Assembly: GCA_019694955.1 (NCBI GenBank) | Contig: JAIBAX010000029.1 | Location: 1-58,817, forward strand | Length of the DNA: 58,817 nucleotides | Origin: Chitinophagales bacterium | GTDB taxonomy: Bacteria > Bacteroidota > Bacteroidia > Chitinophagales > JADIYW01 | Reading direction: 5' to 3' | In this document: one piece after another, positions 1-8,570 of the stretch | Layout: each line of letters begins with the position of its first letter | How positions within the stretch are numbered: the stretch's first letter is position 1 | Made by a program: the position numbers and the translations under genes | Notes under the pieces: model-generated | The model's database searches: none | Told to the model about the DNA's origin: nothing | Seen by the model: only the letters and a program-made list of their open reading frames with translations

Positions 1-107
1 ATTAAATCTATTAATTATAATTATTATTAAAATAAATAATTTAATTAAACAAAATATTTTAAAACAATATAAATCATTTAATTATAAATAATTATAAAAT
101 AAAAAAT
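1..107. other. A/T-only upstream region
   Basis: This stretch before the first gene is almost free of G and C and is built of runs such as TTAATTATAATTATT. It holds no open reading frame. It presumably carries the promoter of the PagL-like gene starting at 108, but no clear TAnnTTTG box is seen. A similar block lies at about 56161-56400. Confidence 0.5.
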
Positions 108-671
108 ATGTATAAAAAAATAATACTTTTTGGGCTCATTATATCGTTCATACAAACCGGGCATTGTAGTACACGACCGAAGTTGCAGTATTTAGGTGCC
201 GCTATTCACTTTCCTTTATTTGGGGAGCAACTTCCTGAACAAGTATCTTATCTTCCATTTCTTTTTGAAGGGCAATATCGGATTAAGGTTAACAAACAAG
301 AAGCGATGCATGGTTGCATACTATATGCAGAACCACAAATTAATATGGTCTTTTTAAAGCCTAAAAGAGCAAGCTGGGAATTAGGTTTAAACTTAGGCAT
401 TGCCTATCAGCTAATGGTTCGACAGCGTAACCATCTCTTTTTTGGGATAGGTTCCGGGCCTCACTACTTCCCTACTGTTACGGCGCATCAGTCAAGAGGA
501 TTCCTATTTTCTGATAATTTTACTTTGGAATATGGTCATCACTTCGAGAAAAACTGGGTACTTACCACCCAAATCAGGTTTCGCCATATCTCCAATTTAG
601 ATATTCAACTGCCAAATAACGGTATAGATAATTTATTATTTGGAATTGGGTTTTTGAAGCGGATAGGATAA
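108..671 (+). CDS. PagL-like acyloxyacyl hydrolase family protein
   Basis: The 187-residue protein has an N-terminal signal peptide ending near HCS (about residue 21) and a short beta-barrel-like body. The C-terminal motif RHISN...PNNG matches the PagL / acyloxyacyl hydrolase family of outer-membrane lipid A deacylases. H160 and S162 would be the catalytic pair. In PagL the third residue is a Glu 12 positions after the Ser; here that position is Asp (inference from the known 126/128/140 spacing). The likely role is trimming or sensing of lipid A acyl chains in the outer membrane. A second family member lies at 37208-38314. The family call is fairly safe, but activity is uncertain. Confidence 0.65.
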   Translation: MYKKIILFGLIISFIQTGHCSTRPKLQYLGAAIHFPLFGEQLPEQVSYLPFLFEGQYRIKVNKQEAMHGCILYAEPQINMVFLKPKRASWELGLNLGIAYQLMVRQRNHLFFGIGSGPHYFPTVTAHQSRGFLFSDNFTLEYGHHFEKNWVLTTQIRFRHISNLDIQLPNNGIDNLLFGIGFLKRIG

Positions 672-700
672 CCTGTGCGATTTCACAAAATTATATTTCA

Positions 701-880
701 CTATTTAGTTAGTGGAGCGGCACTTTGAACTATGTATAATCCAAAAAATTCTTCTTCGAATGTATATATAAACTCTAATGAATTAACTTTAATGACTATT
801 GTTTCATTTGACATTTTAGTAAATTTCCAATGCAATCCTTCTTTATTAAACAATCTTATCAAACTATTTAATGACAATGA
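701..880 (-). other. Orphan coding-like frame, probable frameshifted tail of the upstream gene
   Basis: An open frame of 59 codons without a good start runs here and reads like protein (…KEGLHWKFTKMSNET…, ending SAAPLTK and TAG). It begins 13 bases inside the end of the 868-1152 frame, just where that protein turns into an unconvincing tail (QRINHCH). The simplest reading is one gene of about 150 residues broken by a single-base shift near 870-880. The alternative is a small separate gene starting at the internal ATG at 814. No family was recognised. Confidence 0.35.
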
Positions 881-1152
881 TTAATTCGTTGTTTACTTAT
901 ACATAGTTTGACATTTCTTTTCTGCACTGTGCCAAGCCTTATAATGATAGATTCAACGAAATATCCTAAATCTAATACCAGAGTAACTACCAAACCTTGG
1001 TAATTTTCCAACTTAATTAAACGCGGTGTCTCATCTTCATTTTTGTCTATACTTTCAATATATTCAATATTATTTTTATTACTCCAAACTTGATTAACTT
1101 GCAATTCATAAAAATTTCCAGTTTTAACGAAATCTAAAATTTCAACATCCAT
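868..1152 (-). CDS. Small hypothetical protein, possibly frameshifted at its C-terminus
   Basis: The 94-residue frame starts 3 bases after the stop of the phosphodiester glycosidase gene, so it is probably co-transcribed with it. It opens with MDVEILDFVKTGNFYELQV and has mixed acidic and beta-type sequence, with no signal peptide or membrane segment. The last ten or so residues look non-native, and a coding-like frame continues in another register at 701-880. The protein may therefore be truncated by a frameshift. The family is not recognised. Confidence 0.5.
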   Translation of the reverse strand: MDVEILDFVKTGNFYELQVNQVWSNKNNIEYIESIDKNEDETPRLIKLENYQGLVVTLVLDLGYFVESIIIRLGTVQKRNVKLCISKQRINHCH

Positions 1153-1155
1153 AAG

Positions 1156-1893
1156 TCAATTTTTCTTTGTACAGACACCAATCATCACCCCAAAATCGCC
1201 GTCTGTTTGAACCCAATTTTTTGTCGGTAGGTATGTTCTTGAGACGTAACCATCTAAGTACAAGGCATCTTTACAGCCTATTTCTTTGAAATATGTTGCG
1301 AAGTCATACAAATTGATGGCCTTCTTCGACATGGCAAAAACCACCTTATTATCTGGCAAGATGCCTACGCCATTTCTGATATGCAGATTGGTAGAACCTT
1401 GCTTAAAGGCTGGATGAATATTCCCCTCGATGACTAACATGGGTCCGGACTGGGTAGCATAGCGTATATTTGTGGAAGGCTGAAAAGATGCGGTGGCAGT
1501 CACCACTGCCCTATTTTCGTTTGTAATATAAAAAATGCCGTTTGGCATTAGATAAAAATTCCCTGTTCCCTGCGCCGTATCTGTGGGTGTTTTTTGAATA
1601 TTATCTTCAATAAATAAGCCTTGTGGTGTTCCATCCGGAAGATACATACCACCATTCATGGCGAAAATAAGTTGCTGATTTTTGCTCGCCAGCCATTCCT
1701 GAAGCCGACCAATACTTTTCAAGCGATTGCCATCATCATCTTTCCAGTACATTTTAATGGAGTACTGTTCAGGATGAACAATAAAAGTAATCAATCTATC
1801 GTCATCCAACTTATCCTGACCGAATAATCGGACAATGGTTAAAACTGCTGTCAGTATGACAAAAATGATCCAAATTTTTACTTTCTTGCTCAT
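1156..1893 (-). CDS. Phosphodiester glycosidase (NAGPA domain) family protein
   Basis: The 245-residue protein has one N-terminal membrane anchor or signal segment (about residues 7-24) followed by a NAGPA/DUF2233-type domain. Family landmarks are FAMNGGMY (about 78-84), QSGPMLV (148-154), NGVGI and a C-terminal LDG (213-215). Members remove N-acetylglucosamine from phosphodiesters or act on cell-wall glycans outside the cytoplasm. The usual LDGGGS loop reads LDGYVS here, so substrate or activity may differ. Its ATG overlaps the stop of the upstream gene by 4 bases, which indicates translational coupling. Confidence 0.8.
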   Translation of the reverse strand: MSKKVKIWIIFVILTAVLTIVRLFGQDKLDDDRLITFIVHPEQYSIKMYWKDDDGNRLKSIGRLQEWLASKNQQLIFAMNGGMYLPDGTPQGLFIEDNIQKTPTDTAQGTGNFYLMPNGIFYITNENRAVVTATASFQPSTNIRYATQSGPMLVIEGNIHPAFKQGSTNLHIRNGVGILPDNKVVFAMSKKAINLYDFATYFKEIGCKDALYLDGYVSRTYLPTKNWVQTDGDFGVMIGVCTKKN

Positions 1894-2264
1894 CTTCTAA
1901 TACTGGCTTCTAAATTTTGATACTCATTAAGCGTTGTAGGGCCAAACATTCCAATAACTTTTGCTTTTTGTTCGCCATCTTCTATTTCAAATATGCAAGG
2001 TAAAAAATCAGTATAGATAACATTTTGCACAATCGGATGACCATAACGGAGGTGATACTCTATAAAATCGAGCATCCTTCCCGTAGTTTTAAAATCACCT
2101 TTGCCCACCCAAATAATCATTTCCGTTGCAATATCTTCCATAATGATATATTTCCCAATGGGGTCATCTTTCCATTCTTCCCAAGTTGAAAGTTGAAGTA
2201 AAGGTGGAAATACTTCTTTTATTTCGAGGAAAAAATCATCCATATAAGCGTCGGAATCAGGCAT
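1890..2264 (-). CDS. Hypothetical cytoplasmic protein, mostly helical
   Basis: From the ATG at 2264 the protein has 124 residues (MPDSDAYMDDFF…). An upstream in-frame ATG at 2312 would add 16 residues, but the box TATCTTTA just before 2264 looks like a promoter element, so the shorter start is preferred. There is no signal peptide. The sequence is acidic, with a probable helical repeat region (ATEMIIWVGKGDFKTTGRML, YGHPIVQNVIYTDFL) reminiscent of small immunity-type proteins. It heads a three-gene minus-strand unit with the glycosidase and the 868-1152 gene. Function unknown. Confidence 0.6.
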   Translation of the reverse strand: MPDSDAYMDDFFLEIKEVFPPLLQLSTWEEWKDDPIGKYIIMEDIATEMIIWVGKGDFKTTGRMLDFIEYHLRYGHPIVQNVIYTDFLPCIFEIEDGEQKAKVIGMFGPTTLNEYQNLEASIRR

Positions 2265-2331
2265 GTTTAAAGATACGATTTTTTGATGAAAACAAAATAG
2301 ATTATCAATCAAATGAATTACTTTTGCTTAC

Positions 2332-2339
2332 TATATTTG
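2332..2339 (+). promoter_or_regulatory. Bacteroidota -7 box TATATTTG
   Basis: TATATTTG matches the TAnnTTTG consensus and ends 5 bases before the chosen ATG at 2345, so the transcript would be nearly leaderless. A second candidate, TACTTTTG, lies at 2319-2326. No clear TTG -33 element is seen for either. Confidence 0.4.
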
Positions 2340-2344
2340 AGAGA

Positions 2345-3214
2345 ATGAAACAACTATTTATTATTGCAATCTATATATTTTCTTGCCAAAAAATGGTAAA
2401 AGTTAAGCATGAAACTGACATTATGTTTTATAAGGAAACTGAAATATTAAAAGAATTAGACTTGGCCTTTCATGAAATTCCCAGTAGTTACTTTCCGGAA
2501 GGGAAATCACAAGATATAAAATATAACTTTTTTTTAGATTTAGAAAATGGGTATGTAAAGACTGGAGGTAGTAAAATTCACTTATATGCTGACGCAACAA
2601 GGTGGGCAATAGTATTTGAAAAAAATGGCTACCATAATCGAGCAACATGTGCCGAAATAGAATTAACTTATATAGGAAATTGTGTTGATTACCACATAGA
2701 AACCTTCCCAGAAAGGAGTTATATCTCCAATCAATCCAATATTATTTTAATAGAACCAACTGAATTTGAAAGAATTGAGAACAAAGAAGACAAAGGATTG
2801 GAAACCTTTGAATTAATTGCGCCAAATACTAAAGAGGTTAAAATTCGGGACACTGTTACCTCTTTTGAAAATAATTATACAAAATATGAAAATATAGGCA
2901 TTGCAATCCAAGATTATAAAAATCCCAACAAACTAATTAGTTTTGAAAATCTAGTGAGATACTTGCAAGAAACCAACCCAACAATAATAAGTGCCAATGA
3001 AACGGATATAAAGGAATATTTACCTAATGACTTACCTAAATTAATGACTATTGATGCATTTCATTATGTTAGCTTTTATAATAACACACCTCCAAGCAAA
3101 CAAGAAACTTTCAAACTAATAGCAAAGATTCTGACGACTAAGGATGTTGCGAATTGGAAACCAACCCAACAACCTAATAATCATTGGAAAAATTGGAAAT
3201 CAGGAGACTTATAA
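2345..3214 (+). CDS. Hypothetical lipoprotein, DUF7003-like
   Basis: The frame is open from 2186, but the ATG at 2345 gives a proper lipoprotein signal (MKQLFIIAIYIFSC, lipobox IFSC, Cys14) and follows a promoter-like box. The mature protein of about 275 residues is acidic and has no membrane segments. Its ending (PTQQPNNHWKNWKSGDL) resembles the C-terminal signature I associate with DUF7003 proteins, which is a tentative match from memory. It is divergent from the minus-strand unit ending at 2264. Function unknown; possibly a surface or periplasmic protein. Confidence 0.6.
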   Translation: MKQLFIIAIYIFSCQKMVKVKHETDIMFYKETEILKELDLAFHEIPSSYFPEGKSQDIKYNFFLDLENGYVKTGGSKIHLYADATRWAIVFEKNGYHNRATCAEIELTYIGNCVDYHIETFPERSYISNQSNIILIEPTEFERIENKEDKGLETFELIAPNTKEVKIRDTVTSFENNYTKYENIGIAIQDYKNPNKLISFENLVRYLQETNPTIISANETDIKEYLPNDLPKLMTIDAFHYVSFYNNTPPSKQETFKLIAKILTTKDVANWKPTQQPNNHWKNWKSGDL

Positions 3215-3315
3215 TTCCTTTCATTCCACCTTCATAAAGTTTACATGTAGATGCTTGCTCTGACTCAAACATCAGAAAGGAAAAATCAAGCATGTATAAA
3301 GATAAGTATAACTAC

Positions 3316-3348
3316 AACTCTTGAAGGATTCAAAACCCTTCAAGAGTT
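3316..3348. terminator. Bidirectional hairpin between convergent genes
   Basis: A perfect 12-bp inverted repeat (AACTCTTGAAGG / CCTTCAAGAGTT) with a 9-base loop lies between the convergent ends at 3214 and 3381. It is flanked by A/T runs and probably acts as a terminator for both strands. Its style resembles the palindromes at 16058 and 46915. Confidence 0.65.
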
Positions 3349-3380
3349 ATAATACATTTCTTTCTAAAAAAACCTTTCCC

Positions 3381-6300
3381 CTACTTCGGTTTTAGCAACT
3401 TATCCAACAGATTCTTCCCTTGTGTTTTCACTTGCTCCTTAGGTGCTGGTGCAGGAGTCGGTTTCGTGGCATTGGTATCTGTCGGTGTTGTGTTATTGGC
3501 GGGCTGTTGATTATTGGCAGGCTGACTGTTATTATTGGGTTTACTTCCCGGAATATTGATAGGCAATTTATCCAAACCTTGCTTGATTTGGTCTTTCACA
3601 ACTTCCTTGCCTTTATCAATTGCCTGATTCTTCAAATCTTGCCCAAAAGCTTTCATGACATCTTTGATATTGGTCGTCACCACAGGATTCGTGAGCGTTC
3701 CTTTGATCAATACGTCAAACTTAATGGGTGCATTTTCATCGTATTTTACGCCAATGGTTTCCAGATGTTTGAATTGTGCATCGATAAAAGACTTCATTTC
3801 TCCACCAAATTTACCTCTTGGAACAGCCATATGTACAATATAATCCATCGTATTATCAAAACCATGACTACCTTCTATGTTCATTTTTGTGTCTTTCACA
3901 GCAAAATCAAAAGGTTGTACATTTACTCTTCCATTCTTAAAAGAGAACTTGGCTTCTAAATTGGAGAGGTCTAATTTTTCCAACTGTGGGACATTTACTT
4001 TATTGAGTAATTCCATGTATGGTTTGAAAGATTTATCGAGTTCTCCTCTTAAAACCAATGCCAACCCTTCTCCCGTCAAAGAATTCAGAATAGGGTTCAT
4101 ATCTTTGCCTAATTTACCGTCTAAGCCCATACTACTGGAAAAAGTACCGGAGATAAACTTGGAAATTGGTGCAATTTTTTGAATGGTATTAAATGTTTCA
4201 AAGGTTTGCTTGAGGTTCCAGTCTTTGATATTGTAATTCAGATTGATATCCGGTTGATAAGGATTTTTTGTTGAATAAGAACCATTGATAACGGTGGAGC
4301 CGCCTAAAAGATTGGCGCCCACATCTGAAAGGGTTAATTTTTGGTCGTTGATATTTACTTTCCCTGCAAAATTGGTGAGACGAAGGTTATCGTATAACAA
4401 TTCTCCAATTTTCGTTTGTATGTTCATATTTAAATTTTCCGGCACCAGTACAACTTCTTCTTCCTTTGGTGCAGAAGATTTTTTGGAGGTATTGCCTGTT
4501 GGTGGTGTTTTAAACTCGTTTACATCTATTTTATTGGAGGTAAGGTTGATATTGCCTTCGAGTGGTTCATTTTTCTTCAACACATATGCCCAATAATTTT
4601 CTACATTGCCATTGATATTAAAATCGCTTTTGCCGATGGTGCCTTGTGCCTTCTCTACAACTATGGAGGATGGAGTAAACTTAACATTGGCTTGTGGCAT
4701 GTTCACTGTGGCAGGAAGATTGGCAGATTTATAGGTAAAACCTGAAAGAGAAGCAACGCCATTCGTGGCGATATTTTGATATTGTTTGTTGTCGATATCA
4801 GATTGCTTGCCTTTTGCTGTTACATCTAAGTTCAATTTTCCTTTCATATCGGTTCCTTCTATCGGAAATACCTTCAACCATTTCTCGATATTCGCTTTCC
4901 CTTTTAGAGCAATGTCAAAGTTTGGATCTGCTAAATTATACACGAGTGCTTTAGCAGAAACGGGTTCATTGTCTAGTGACGCCGTCAGGTTTTTCAACTC
5001 AAACCTAGAATCCTTGATAAGTCCTGTTGTATTGATGAGGCTGGCGTCTGCCAAGATATTCTTTAGTTGCGCGTTATAGGCTTTATTCTCATAGTAGCCG
5101 TTGGCGATATTAAAAATGGCATTTACCTTGGGGTACAAGCCTGCCGCCTTGTCATAAATACCATTTGCCTTTCCATTAAGGACTAAGGTACCATCTAATT
5201 TTTGGTCTTTCAGGGGATAAAAACTCTGAACATCTCCCAAATCCACTTTTGCATTTGCAGTGGCATTGATCAGCATCTTTGTGAGTCCTTCAACAGTGCC
5301 TTGCGCAGAAATGGGATAGTCGCCCAATTTGGCATTCAGGTGTTTGAGATTGATTTTGGTCAGGTCTACATTTCCGGTGGCATTGGAAGCATTCATGTCT
5401 ATTCCAAGGTTGGTTATTGCTTTTGGCAGACCTTTGTATTGTATTTTTCCGTCCTTTACCAACAAATTCACGTCAAAGCCCGGGATGTGTGTACTGTCTA
5501 AAACGCCCTTTATTTTTCCGTCCAAACTGAATATGCCATCCGTTTTGATATCGCCTAAATCTTGTACAATAGACGATGGCAATAAGGATAGGAATGCTTT
5601 CAGGTCATTGTCTTTTGTAGCGAAACTGAGGTCTAAATTGGTATTTCCTTTGCTCTGATCTACTTTTCCTTTGGTTTCCAATTTCAAGTCGTTGATGCCG
5701 ATAGTATTTTCAATGATTTGATACACTTTATTTTTCAAGTCAATATCGGTATTGGCATCCAAGGAAACCCTACTATTATTCAAGTAGTTGGTGCCGCCCA
5801 TTGAAACATATGCGGAATCTGCCTCTAGTGCAGTGGTTGCTTTAAATTGATCGGAGCTGAAGTTTCCAGAACCATCGATATTTAATCCGGCAAAACGTGC
5901 CACCGTTTCGCTTACTTCATCCTTGTAGCTGATGCGGGCATCATTGATGGCTAATTTTTGCAAGTCGAGGTTGAAAGGCTTGGCTGCTTCCTCCTTTTCT
6001 TCCGTAGGTTTCATGATGTCATAATTCGCAGAACTATCTTTTAACACGACGGCATTGATAATCGGTTGGTCGATTTCAATGGAGTTGATTTCTATTTTTT
6101 GCTCACGAATATATTTCATAAGGTTAATACCGGCAGACAATTCATCGACTTGCGCTAAGGATACGCCTTCAAATTTACCAACACCACTGATATCTAAATC
6201 CTTCAAGCCAAAATGTAATTTTGGAAATGACTTGAACAAGGATACGCTGACATCGTCAAAATTTACCTTTGCATTGATAGATTTATTGATTTCATTTTTA

Positions 6301-6404
6301 GCAATAGCTACAAGCTTATCTTTAAAAAGTAGCGGTGTTAGCGCTAACGCTCCTACAATAACGATAAAGAAAACCAATAGACCAATAAGTACTTTTTTTA
6401 GCAT
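3381..6404 (-). CDS. AsmA family protein (large inner-membrane / periplasmic protein)
   Basis: The 1007-residue protein has a single N-terminal membrane segment (about residues 4-26) followed by the AsmA-type opening (LFKDKLVAIAKNEINKSINAKVNFDDVSVSLFKSFPKLHF, read in two parts). Long beta-rich repeats and an AsmA-like C-terminal module follow (about 760-930). The last 60 or so residues are a Pro/Thr/Asn/Ala-rich tail (GSKPNNNSQPANNQQ…) ending in a basic KNLLDKLLKPK. AsmA/TamB-like proteins are thought to bridge the membranes and take part in outer-membrane lipid or protein homeostasis. The gene stands alone, convergent with the lipoprotein gene before it. Confidence 0.85.
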   Translation of the reverse strand: MLKKVLIGLLVFFIVIVGALALTPLLFKDKLVAIAKNEINKSINAKVNFDDVSVSLFKSFPKLHFGLKDLDISGVGKFEGVSLAQVDELSAGINLMKYIREQKIEINSIEIDQPIINAVVLKDSSANYDIMKPTEEKEEAAKPFNLDLQKLAINDARISYKDEVSETVARFAGLNIDGSGNFSSDQFKATTALEADSAYVSMGGTNYLNNSRVSLDANTDIDLKNKVYQIIENTIGINDLKLETKGKVDQSKGNTNLDLSFATKDNDLKAFLSLLPSSIVQDLGDIKTDGIFSLDGKIKGVLDSTHIPGFDVNLLVKDGKIQYKGLPKAITNLGIDMNASNATGNVDLTKINLKHLNAKLGDYPISAQGTVEGLTKMLINATANAKVDLGDVQSFYPLKDQKLDGTLVLNGKANGIYDKAAGLYPKVNAIFNIANGYYENKAYNAQLKNILADASLINTTGLIKDSRFELKNLTASLDNEPVSAKALVYNLADPNFDIALKGKANIEKWLKVFPIEGTDMKGKLNLDVTAKGKQSDIDNKQYQNIATNGVASLSGFTYKSANLPATVNMPQANVKFTPSSIVVEKAQGTIGKSDFNINGNVENYWAYVLKKNEPLEGNINLTSNKIDVNEFKTPPTGNTSKKSSAPKEEEVVLVPENLNMNIQTKIGELLYDNLRLTNFAGKVNINDQKLTLSDVGANLLGGSTVINGSYSTKNPYQPDINLNYNIKDWNLKQTFETFNTIQKIAPISKFISGTFSSSMGLDGKLGKDMNPILNSLTGEGLALVLRGELDKSFKPYMELLNKVNVPQLEKLDLSNLEAKFSFKNGRVNVQPFDFAVKDTKMNIEGSHGFDNTMDYIVHMAVPRGKFGGEMKSFIDAQFKHLETIGVKYDENAPIKFDVLIKGTLTNPVVTTNIKDVMKAFGQDLKNQAIDKGKEVVKDQIKQGLDKLPINIPGSKPNNNSQPANNQQPANNTTPTDTNATKPTPAPAPKEQVKTQGKNLLDKLLKPK

Positions 6405-6432
6405 GACTATTTTTTTATTATTCTAGCAATTT

Positions 6433-8082
6433 TTATTCCACAATAAACGAACGGACGACAAAGCGATTATTACTTGTAATGCTTACAAAATACATACCCT
6501 TCGACCATCCTTGAATATCAATAAAAGGCTTATTCAGCAAATCTGTTTGATATAGGTTGCGACCATTGATATCGACTATGGAAATGGTATACGTATTATC
6601 TGACATCATGTTGCCAAAATGAATCCTTCCACTAGGTTTTAAAAGAGTTGGGAACAACTGTACGTCAAGTTGTTGCAAAGGGTTCAGGTGAATATTTGTC
6701 ACTTCCGGTTCTACTAAGGTCGCAATAAAGGCGTTGCCATTTTTGCCATTCTGTATCAATATTGTATCAAAGAGACAGCGCTTGGTATAATTTCCAACAC
6801 AGTATATTTTATCATCATCTATATCGAAGGCTGTAATTTCATCTCCCCCATTTATATCATCACCGCCGGCTTGTTTAGCCCATATCATCTCCCCATCCGT
6901 ATTAAATTTGATGAGAAAAATATCGGAACTACCATAGGAGGTTAAAGTATCTGTCTGCCAGTTCATCTGTGCTCCACCAAACCATCCTGCGATATAAACA
7001 TCGCCATTTTTCCTGACCTGCACGTCTAAAGGTCTATCCTGAAACAGTAGGCTGCCGCCTATTTTTGCCCATTGGATGTGTGCTTCTTTATCAAATTTTG
7101 CGACTACTACATCGTCATAGTATCCGAACGACTCAATGGTGAGTGTATCTAAAACGGCTGTATGGGTACTATTATAGCCAAAATTGCCAGAGACATATAT
7201 ATTCTCGAATTCATCGACGCCAACATTGGCAAATTCTCCTGAAAACTCACCTGTCTGTTTTGCCCATAAAAACCTACCGTCTGTATTCATTTTTCCGAGA
7301 AAACCGTTGCTTTTGTCGCCCACTTGCAAGGTATCACCTTCTTGAAATATTGGAAATCCCAATACATTTCCACATAATAACAACTGATGATCGGGTGTGT
7401 TTTCTAAGCCATGAAAGAATACATTGGTATATTGACGACCTCCAAAGGAGTGCAGCCATAATACTTCTCCCAAAGGTGAAAGCTTAAGTATGAAAGCATC
7501 ATAATTGTTAACACTTTGTCCCTGTACGGAATCATTGCCAACGATTAGAGTGCCTTTAAAATATCCAACCGCATAAATGTTTCCAAAATCATCGATGTGC
7601 ACATGCTCTACTACATTATCTTCCTTTCCATTTATTTGCATCCACCAATTAAAATCACCGTTGGGGCTGAGACAAGCCACAAAAGCGTCCTGCTTACCTT
7701 CAGCGACCATTGTATAGCTGTCAAAAACCAATTCTTCTGAGAAAGAGCCAACAATAATTGGATTTAAATCTTTATCGACTGTAATATCTGTTATGGATTG
7801 ATAATTCCTTCCGGAAAATGGTTTTGTCCAATTAAAAACCCCTGTTTCATCGCTTGAAACAACATAAGCGTCTCCGGCTTCCGGAATCAAAACGGTAGTG
7901 CCAAAACGTGCTGTATCATCAAAAGTACCCGAAAAGTAAACCTTTCCATTGTGGTCTGAAACGATAGATGAAGCATTATCATAACCTACTCCGCCTACTT
8001 GCTTTGCCCAATCCCAATGCGGATTTCCTGCAAACAGTACGTTTGCAGTTATTATCAGCCATGTAAACAACGTATATTTCAT
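6433..8082 (-). CDS. SBBP/beta-propeller repeat secreted protein with T9SS sorting domain
   Basis: The frame is open to 8139, but the ATG at 8082 begins a normal signal peptide (MKYTLFTWLIITANVLFAG), giving 549 residues. The body consists of repeated units of the W-AKQxGG … DxxGNIYxxGxF type, as in SBBP beta-propeller proteins. The last 80 or so residues form a T9SS type A domain (QLFPTLLKPSGRIHF … GMYFVSI … FIVE). The protein is therefore expected to be exported to the cell surface by the T9SS. The repeats suggest binding rather than catalysis. A box close to TAnnTTTG (TAATTTTA) lies just upstream of 8082. Confidence 0.8.
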   Translation of the reverse strand: MKYTLFTWLIITANVLFAGNPHWDWAKQVGGVGYDNASSIVSDHNGKVYFSGTFDDTARFGTTVLIPEAGDAYVVSSDETGVFNWTKPFSGRNYQSITDITVDKDLNPIIVGSFSEELVFDSYTMVAEGKQDAFVACLSPNGDFNWWMQINGKEDNVVEHVHIDDFGNIYAVGYFKGTLIVGNDSVQGQSVNNYDAFILKLSPLGEVLWLHSFGGRQYTNVFFHGLENTPDHQLLLCGNVLGFPIFQEGDTLQVGDKSNGFLGKMNTDGRFLWAKQTGEFSGEFANVGVDEFENIYVSGNFGYNSTHTAVLDTLTIESFGYYDDVVVAKFDKEAHIQWAKIGGSLLFQDRPLDVQVRKNGDVYIAGWFGGAQMNWQTDTLTSYGSSDIFLIKFNTDGEMIWAKQAGGDDINGGDEITAFDIDDDKIYCVGNYTKRCLFDTILIQNGKNGNAFIATLVEPEVTNIHLNPLQQLDVQLFPTLLKPSGRIHFGNMMSDNTYTISIVDINGRNLYQTDLLNKPFIDIQGWSKGMYFVSITSNNRFVVRSFIVE

Positions 8083-8340
8083 AAAGAATGTAAAATTACA
8101 TAAGAAATCACTATTGTCCGATAAAATTATTTTACTCATTATTTCAATTCTTAATTAACTGATTGTCAATTGTATTTGCAATAAAAAAATGAGAATTTTA
8201 AAAAACAAGCATGTATCATACAATAATTTTACTATTAACATTAAGGTTTTTCGATGATTGATAAATATAAATTATTAACATTAATTAATCAGTAAGTTTC
8301 AATTATAACTATTTGATTTTCATGCTAAATGTTTGTCACT

Positions 8341-8387
8341 TTTTTGTCTTGATACAAAAAAGTAACCAAAAAAAATCAAGACAAAAA
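8341..8387. repeat. Long-hairpin repeat in the guaA upstream region
   Basis: The 488-base gap between the divergent genes at 8082 and 8571 has no gene. It holds a 13-bp inverted repeat (TTTTTGTCTTGAT / ATCAAGACAAAAA) around a 21-base A-rich loop. A C-rich, G-poor stretch follows to about 8465 (CGCTCCACGCCTCAAC … TTTTTCCGGACAAC), unlike the AT-rich surroundings. From memory, similar 'TTGATACAAAAAAGTAAC' elements are scattered in many Bacteroidota genomes. This looks like a dispersed repeat rather than a guaA control site. Confidence 0.55.
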
Positions 8388-8556
8388 TAACGCTCCACGC
8401 CTCAACAACCCACGCTCGCCGCCGATTTTTGTCATGCCCACGCACATTTTTATTTTTTCCGGACAACAATGATAAGAAATATAGATAGATGTTACAATAA
8501 ATATTAACAAACCGTCAATGGTGCATATCATTATTTTTCAGTAATTAATAAATATG

Positions 8557-8564
8557 TAATTTTG
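8557..8564 (+). promoter_or_regulatory. guaA -7 box TAATTTTG
   Basis: TAATTTTG fits the TAnnTTTG consensus and ends 6 bases before the ATG at 8571. It overlaps the alternative TTG start at 8562, which argues against that start. No clear TTG -33 element is present. Confidence 0.45.
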
Positions 8565-8570
8565 TCCTCC

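Noticed and set aside
2421..2648. 75-codon minus-strand frame inside the DUF7003-like gene
   Set aside because: It is fully inside a convincing plus-strand lipoprotein gene and its translation has no native character.
3420..6426. Several open frames on the plus strand opposite the AsmA-like gene
   Set aside because: They are shadows of a long, well-conserved minus-strand gene; their translations are Phe/Ser/Cys-rich without any family feature.
8562..8570. TTG start for guaA
   Set aside because: The promoter box overlaps it, and the ATG at 8571 matches family N-termini.
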